From Reticulitermes lucifugus (Eukaryota > Arthropoda > Insecta > Blattodea > Rhinotermitidae), in NCBI GenBank assembly GCA_026260175.1, contig JAKCWW010000746.1, positions 1 through 64,000 of the forward strand: DNA of 64,000 nt, written 5' to 3'. A program made the translations under genes and the position numbers. Below, piece after piece: positions 58,411 to 64,000 of this stretch. A model generated the notes under the pieces. It saw only the letters and a program-made list of their open reading frames with translations. It was not told where the DNA came from and made no database searches. Position 1 is the stretch's first letter. Each line of letters opens with the position of its first letter.

Positions 58411-61405
58411 GACATCCATGAAGTTTATGTACAAATAACATTCTTACAGAAATATCATGCGCCTGCCGAGAATCGCATCACGATTCCTCGTTTTAGTAAA
58501 GTAAATTTTGGTATTGACTTCCTACCAATGCCTAATTCTTCCATCTGGTTTCTTTTCCTTCATGCTTTATGACTAAATATTTGTGTCCTTTTTTATTTCC
58601 TCATGTATGTATCCTACATACCCATCCTTTTCAAACTGTTTGACTTTATCACTCTATTAACGTGTTGTAAAGATAGACATTACGCAGCCCCTTTTTAAAA
58701 TAGTTTTTACCTTTGTGTTTCTTACTCCCCCAAGGTCCAATATTATTCACAGCAACATAAATCGATGGTCTTCCGATCAAAGTGTTTCCCTTAGATAAAG
58801 GGACGAATTTTCACGAGCATAAACCACAAAAACTGAACCTAATTGTTTGTTTTACTGAATCCGTTATGCAAGAATAACAGCAGGCATGCAGTCTGTATGC
58901 ACTGACACTGGGAATGTAAAAAAATCGTAAGAATATTTTTGGCATTCCTATGTCCACAAAACCTCAACAGCGAATTCTGTAGCCTGTGCTTGTCGAGCAG
59001 CATAGACAAATCAATATGGATTACCCCAAAATGTGGGAGATTTGTTTTCCACTCATTACCCAGCACACATTGTGAATGACACGACTGATGTTCTGGAAAT
59101 GTAAATAGTACCAACAACAAATACAATGCGTCTTTCTATTATATTAATGCATTGTTATGTAGTTACAGTCATTAACACAAAATCCTGAATTCAGAAGATT
59201 ATAACAAAATCTGCTGTACTAGTCTACTTAATTAACATTTACTAAAATAACTTGTTGGCATGACGACATTTGGGGCACAGAAATGTTGGTTATTCTACAT
59301 TTTCCGATGTAATTGTCACATGGGGCAGAGGTCTTATTGAGAAGCTACTAGTCGCTCAGCAAGTCAACACGTGTTCCGAAATGCATGCAGCCAGAAAGTT
59401 TCATTACCGTGTTCAAAAGACGCAGCCACTGGACCTACCTTGAACCAGTCATGTAGATCCAGAACCTTATACTCTAACGTGTGTTTCAATATATTTCTCT
59501 CACCTGTGTTTATGTACGTCTCCCAAGCATGTATATTTTCTTCAGTTTTACCAACCAAGTTTATGTACATATTTTCCGCCTGCATGATGCATTTCCCAGC
59601 TATTTCTCCTTTAGTTTATGAAGTGTATCACATTCATGATTTCGTTGATATTTTCAATATTTACCTTTAGAATGCAAGGTTAAAATTGCGCCGCTATACC
59701 TGCATACTCGATTCAGCTCTTCAGATATCACATTTAAGTGTCATGCACCCTTGAGGTCACCCGCCCGTAAAAGCGGCCAATTTATTGTGGTCGGCACTTA
59801 ACCCTGCAGATGGGAGAGGTGGAGGGATGACCTGGCATAATACAGAGAAATGTATGCACGACGTTTTTGAGGTGATTCTCGTAAGAACAGAATTAGAGTT
59901 AGTTGAGTATGGGTAACGACTCCGTTGAGGGCACTTGGTGAATTTCACGAACTCAGGTGGTGCCGAATTGTGCAGACGAGAAGGCCGATTGACATGCCTG
60001 GAGGACTGCTTGTGACTCTGCTCTGGGTGTTTGCGTCCAGCAGCGGGTTTCCATGGACTGAGTACACATTTATGATCTGTGGAAAAGACGAGCCGACAAA
60101 TTGGTCGTAATGGGGAAATTTGTAAATTTGCATCTGCAGTTTCAGGTGTTCAGGGAAATGTTGACAGTGTCAGTAAACTTTGTGTTAATTGGGTAATTGG
60201 TTAGTTAGTTCTACGTTTTATTTCGAAAATTTGCTTTCATTATATTGTTGTTGTAAGCAAACGGTTGTTTACAGGTTCTCAGCTGTGTGATTGCATCAGT
60301 TAGTGTCTATGTACGTCGTTCGCACCATTAAATTTAAGTATGTTAATTGTGATAAAGAGCAATATGAATTAATTTAGACAGAATGTATGTCCTTGTTAAA
60401 AGAAAACAGAAAAAGCTTGTGAAAATGTTTTAAGATAAATCACATCTACAAAATTAAATTGCACAGGATACTCCTGTCCATCTTTCCTTTACATTGACAT
60501 GATAAAATAACTGCCATTCTGAAATATTACGGCTCTAGTTTTAAGTGAAAGTAGGTTTCGTAATGACCTTGTTGTTCAATGTTTTATTTTCTTACTTAAC
60601 AAAGAACAGATCACCATAACTGGCGTGGCTCAAGGAAAGGAAATATTCTTAAGTTATTAATGGCGACTGAAATTTTGAACATTAAAGTTGAATCATTTAA
60701 TTAATGTGTAATTATTGCCCGCCGTTCGCTCAGGTTACGAATATATTTCATACAATTATGTAAGCAAGTTGTGCCTATAGCTTGTGTTTGTGCAAAAAAA
60801 AATCCTGTCTAACTCAGAATGTCACAATAGCAGCTCATGTGTAAAAAAAGTAAACAGGAATTAGATTGCAGGTGTTACTGCAGTTCCTTTATCCTTTGAA
60901 GTTTGTGTCTTTTCATTAACATTATACGGATATTAAGGTTAACTCCCTTTCATTAATTTTACCTAGTTTTTTGTGATGCCGGTTTCTCTTTCTTTTAGTT
61001 TTTCTGTTGCCGAACCCGCCAACATATACTTGTTTACTATTCAACAGAGCCAATGTGTTCCTAGAACCTATTCAGTAATTACCGATATTATTAATGGACA
61101 CGTGAGACTGTATAATATGTCAGTGCAATGCCTGCAACACGATGGGAATTCAGCCATGAAGCAGAGAAGATAATTACAGTTCGCAGTAGAGAATACACTA
61201 ATGATATAGTCCAAACATGTGATTTTATACCCAATATTCGGGATACGAGTCTATGCGAAGGGACCAAACGAAGTGAGCTTCTTACTTTATCCTATAACAC
61301 GATGCATGAAATAAAATTGAAATTAATTCCCCAAAATGAAGGTACAGATGTTCCATTGCATGCCACGAGTAAATATGGGGGCATAAAGGTATATTTTCAA
61401 ACGTA
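58411..61405. other. No gene seen
   Basis: The frames at 58839-59126 (minus, 95 codons), 59371-59670 (plus, 99 codons) and 61128-61406 (plus) are opposed or overlapped by others and have no recognisable domain or splice context. Confidence 0.5.
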
Positions 61406-61445
61406 ATCAACCTCTGCACTAGGTGGAGTTGAGTGCCAGTTTCCA
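61406..61445 (-). mobile_element. SINE family 2 trace
   Basis: AATCAACCTCTGCACTAGG and GTGGAGTTGAGTG match the body words of the copy at 21.65 kb. Only about 35 bp are recognisable. Confidence 0.4.
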
Positions 61446-64000
61446 AAATTTTGTACTTAGCATATAGTTTATTTAAGGAAGCTATCAACTCAGATGCTCT
61501 AACTCAAATGATCTGCTGATAATAATTAACGAATTGGGAAAGGTGTGGAAGGAAAGTGTGTGGTCTAGTGTAAAAGATTATCTAGACGTTTATCTCGAGG
61601 GCCTGAGGAGAACCATGTAAACTCAATTGAGATTAGTCTGTACCCAGACCAACATTAACTTCCGAAAACAAGTGAGATTTGAAATGCTTTGGTTGGAGAA
61701 AGCTTGGACGATGGGCAGTATTCAAATTGTCAGTGAATTTGACTGATATACCTGACCCATCATCAGGAATATTGAGACTTAATTAAAGTAACGTGATGTT
61801 CTTTGTATATAAGTGAGCGCATGATAGGAATTTACTCTCCACGCTATTCGTGTATCCGCAAATCACAACCGAGAAATTACTAAAAGGATTTCAATGGAAT
61901 TTTGTTGGCCTAGAGGGAAAGCATTTGCGCGAAATTACTTTTGGTTCGTACTACTTCAGTGTAATTCCTACTTCACCCAAACCTCAAACTGAAATGCATC
62001 GATTTCTTTGAAAACGTTTCATCCATTATTAGTGTCATATAGTCCTACGGCTTTAACTGTAATCCACCCGTCATTTTATCTGTAGCGCAAAAGCAATTGG
62101 ATTACGTTGGAAAGAACCGTGTTCTATTTACTGACGAGTTTTTATATATTCTCCAGAAAGACATATACCAATACCGAAAATAAGAGAAGTTCCACGAGAT
62201 AGAATTCAGTGGCTCTCACGCACAGATCGAATGACGTAAAACCGTCCACAAAGAGGAGCATGAGAATATAGTCCTAAAGGAAGAAGTTGTATAAATTGAA
62301 TAACCTATAACAGAAAGTCCCTAGCAGTTATTCGAGCCAAAACAGGTTGACCTAATTCATCTGTAATGATAACATAATGAAAAGTTTCCAAAATACTTAA
62401 AGTTTAAATACTTACCTTTTAAGTATGTAAAAATTATAAACAAACTGTTGAAATATGAACACGGATTCTTATCTGTGTTTCCATTTACACATTTCTTGCA
62501 GTAACATGCACATGACTTCTGGAATAACCATTTGCTTATATATAGAAGCCCAGCGAAGCAGACAGACAAATTAGATCTGATAATGTGCCTGATGGTGTGC
62601 AATCAAGTAAGATTCACAGAGCTGTTTAATATTCCCTTCGGTCAGCTCCCTGGCGATAGTACTGTTATCGGACTTGCAGACTTACTTTACGATTGACGTT
62701 TTCATGTTTAAGGAAATGTATTCTAGACTATAAATAATGTCTGAAAACGGAAAAACTATTTTTCCCTGTCTTTAAAGGAATTACACTACTGGAGAAAGTG
62801 TAAAATACTTCAGCGCAAAGAGAAGCGTGCTTATAAAGAAGTCTGCTTGCTAACTAATAATGTTCCATCTACTACAGTTTTTATGTAGCTTCGAATGGGG
62901 GTGTTATTAAGGGTGAGGAATTCCATACGAAATGAAATGAATGTTCTTTTTCAGAGCATGTTTCTGTCGCCGCGTACGTCTGCAGTGTATCAAAAAAGTG
63001 AAAGCCTGATGGGAGTCGTATTTCTGTAGGCTCAGTTTTAAAACGGAACCACGCGAGTATTGAGCAGAGTTTCTAAGCATCAGTGTAATATTTGTGGTCT
63101 CTCTTTTCTTCCTTCTTCTTCCATTCATTGTAATATATTTCTAGTATATAGGCTAATTTGTACAAGCAACCTGGTTAAGTAACGTACGCTTTCTGAGATA
63201 TGAGGCTTCCAGAATAGTGTCTATGAAGATGACTGACTTCTGGGAAATAATAACATATAGTTTCATAAATATTTGCCGAAATTTCGGAACAATATTCCGC
63301 TGTCTTTTCCGTTTGGTATGAAGGTGAAGGCAATAGTTTCCTCCGAAATGTTTGTACTATGTGCCATATTACACAAAGTTACTATGATCGATAGGCTATT
63401 AAATGAGAAGAAAATGAAAGTAAAGAAACATCATAGCTTAGACCTAGAAAACATAACTCAGATCGAGAGCTGAAAACTAAAAAAATGTAGTAAATAATAT
63501 AGAATTTGAGATTAATATTTCATTAACATTTCATTAATAATATAGAACTTAAGATTAATACAAGGGATGCACACTGCAGAAAACTTGAAGTTAGATGGTG
63601 CATCACTCAAATTCTGTCATGTGACTTAGGAAACAAAGAAATAAATTATTATTATAATTATTATTATTACATACAATAAAAGAGCAGTTTTCAGTGTCTG
63701 ACTTAATAGACGAAGCTTCCATTTCTTAATCCTGATTTTATGACCTGTCTGCAAGGTCCATACTTCGTGAACTCCGTGACCTTTGCTTCAACCTACAAAC
63801 GCACATAGCGCCACAGCAACGTGCTGGTATCTGCATTTCATAACGGTTATCAAACTTTGCGGAAGCAATGTTATCAAGATACAAGAATGTAACTCGGAAT
63901 TCTATATATTCCACTACCACATTTGTCCCTCCAACCTTTTTCAAGATACTCGTATTGCTTTCTAAGACAGATTTAACATAAAAAACGTGTTAATTGCTCA
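61446..64000. other. No gene seen; possible core relic and small duplications
   Basis: The minus strand near 61725-61775 reads ATTCCTGATGATGGGTCAGG, like the start of a hammerhead-like core, but no GAAAC follows. Near 63492-63560 ATATAGAATTTGAGATTAATA recurs about 45 bp on with two changes. An ATT-rich run lies at 63643-63668. Confidence 0.45.

Noticed and set aside
61725-61775. Further hammerhead-like core on the minus strand
   Set aside because: CCTGATGATGG is present but no GAAAC strand or flanking pairing follows.
1-64000. CRISPR arrays, operons or bacterial-type regulatory sites
   Set aside because: There are no spaced direct repeats of CRISPR type, and the repeat content is eukaryotic.
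1-64000. Retroviral, LTR or Polinton-type fossils
   Set aside because: I saw no protease, integrase, capsid or envelope-like segments and no long terminal direct repeats. The reverse-transcriptase remnants here are of the LINE type.

Overview
This window looks like non-coding DNA, either intergenic or from a very long intron, of a large, AT-rich, repeat-laden arthropod genome. An insect is most likely and a polyneopteran such as a cockroach or termite is plausible, judging from the style of the LINE and SINE remnants. That lineage guess rests on remembered repeat families, not on a search. I find no host protein-coding gene, no rRNA and no intact tRNA gene. Open frames are short (about 60-115 codons, or longer only across N-runs). 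Those with recognisable protein similarity are pieces of transposable elements.

Layout: 1-11.2 kb is mostly featureless AT-rich DNA, with one palindrome-family repeat (5.7 kb), a SINE trace (7.3 kb) and a structured repeat (8.3-8.5 kb). 11.3-13.7 kb is a decayed minus-strand LINE whose reverse transcriptase motifs can be followed in order, abutting a long CA microsatellite that holds a 50-N gap. LINE C-terminal scraps lie at 15.2-15.7, 46.3-46.6 and 53.8-53.9 kb. tRNA-derived SINEs of at least three families are scattered throughout. Three copies have target-site duplications (34.2-34.5, 39.5-39.7, 49.5-49.8 kb) and one is nested in another SINE. A Tc1/mariner-like transposase 3' end sits at 54.0-54.5 kb.

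The most notable signal is a set of dispersed repeats (called families A, B and C here) at 5.8, 8.5, 27.4, 27.7, 41.2, 42.3-42.8, 45.4, 50.2, 36.6 and 57.0-57.6 kb. They share a core of the form CTGANGA - short hairpin - GAAAC(AT)GTH. The bases just before CTGANGA pair with the bases just after GTH, and the pairing changes together from copy to copy (GGTCC/GGACT, GCCCC/GGGGT, ACCC/GGGT, TGGC/GCCA). This is the layout of a type I hammerhead ribozyme with a minimal helix III, a motif known from Penelope-like retroelements and their small non-autonomous relatives. Several copies are inverted pairs forming large palindromes. The best, at 42,283-42,835, has nearly identical arms, a core in each arm and a 12-bp target-site duplication. 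Function is unproven, and a conserved extra U before helix II departs from the textbook hammerhead.

There is no operon or gene set to interpret. Apart from these elements the rest of the window is simple repeats, small hairpins, gaps and unassigned DNA.
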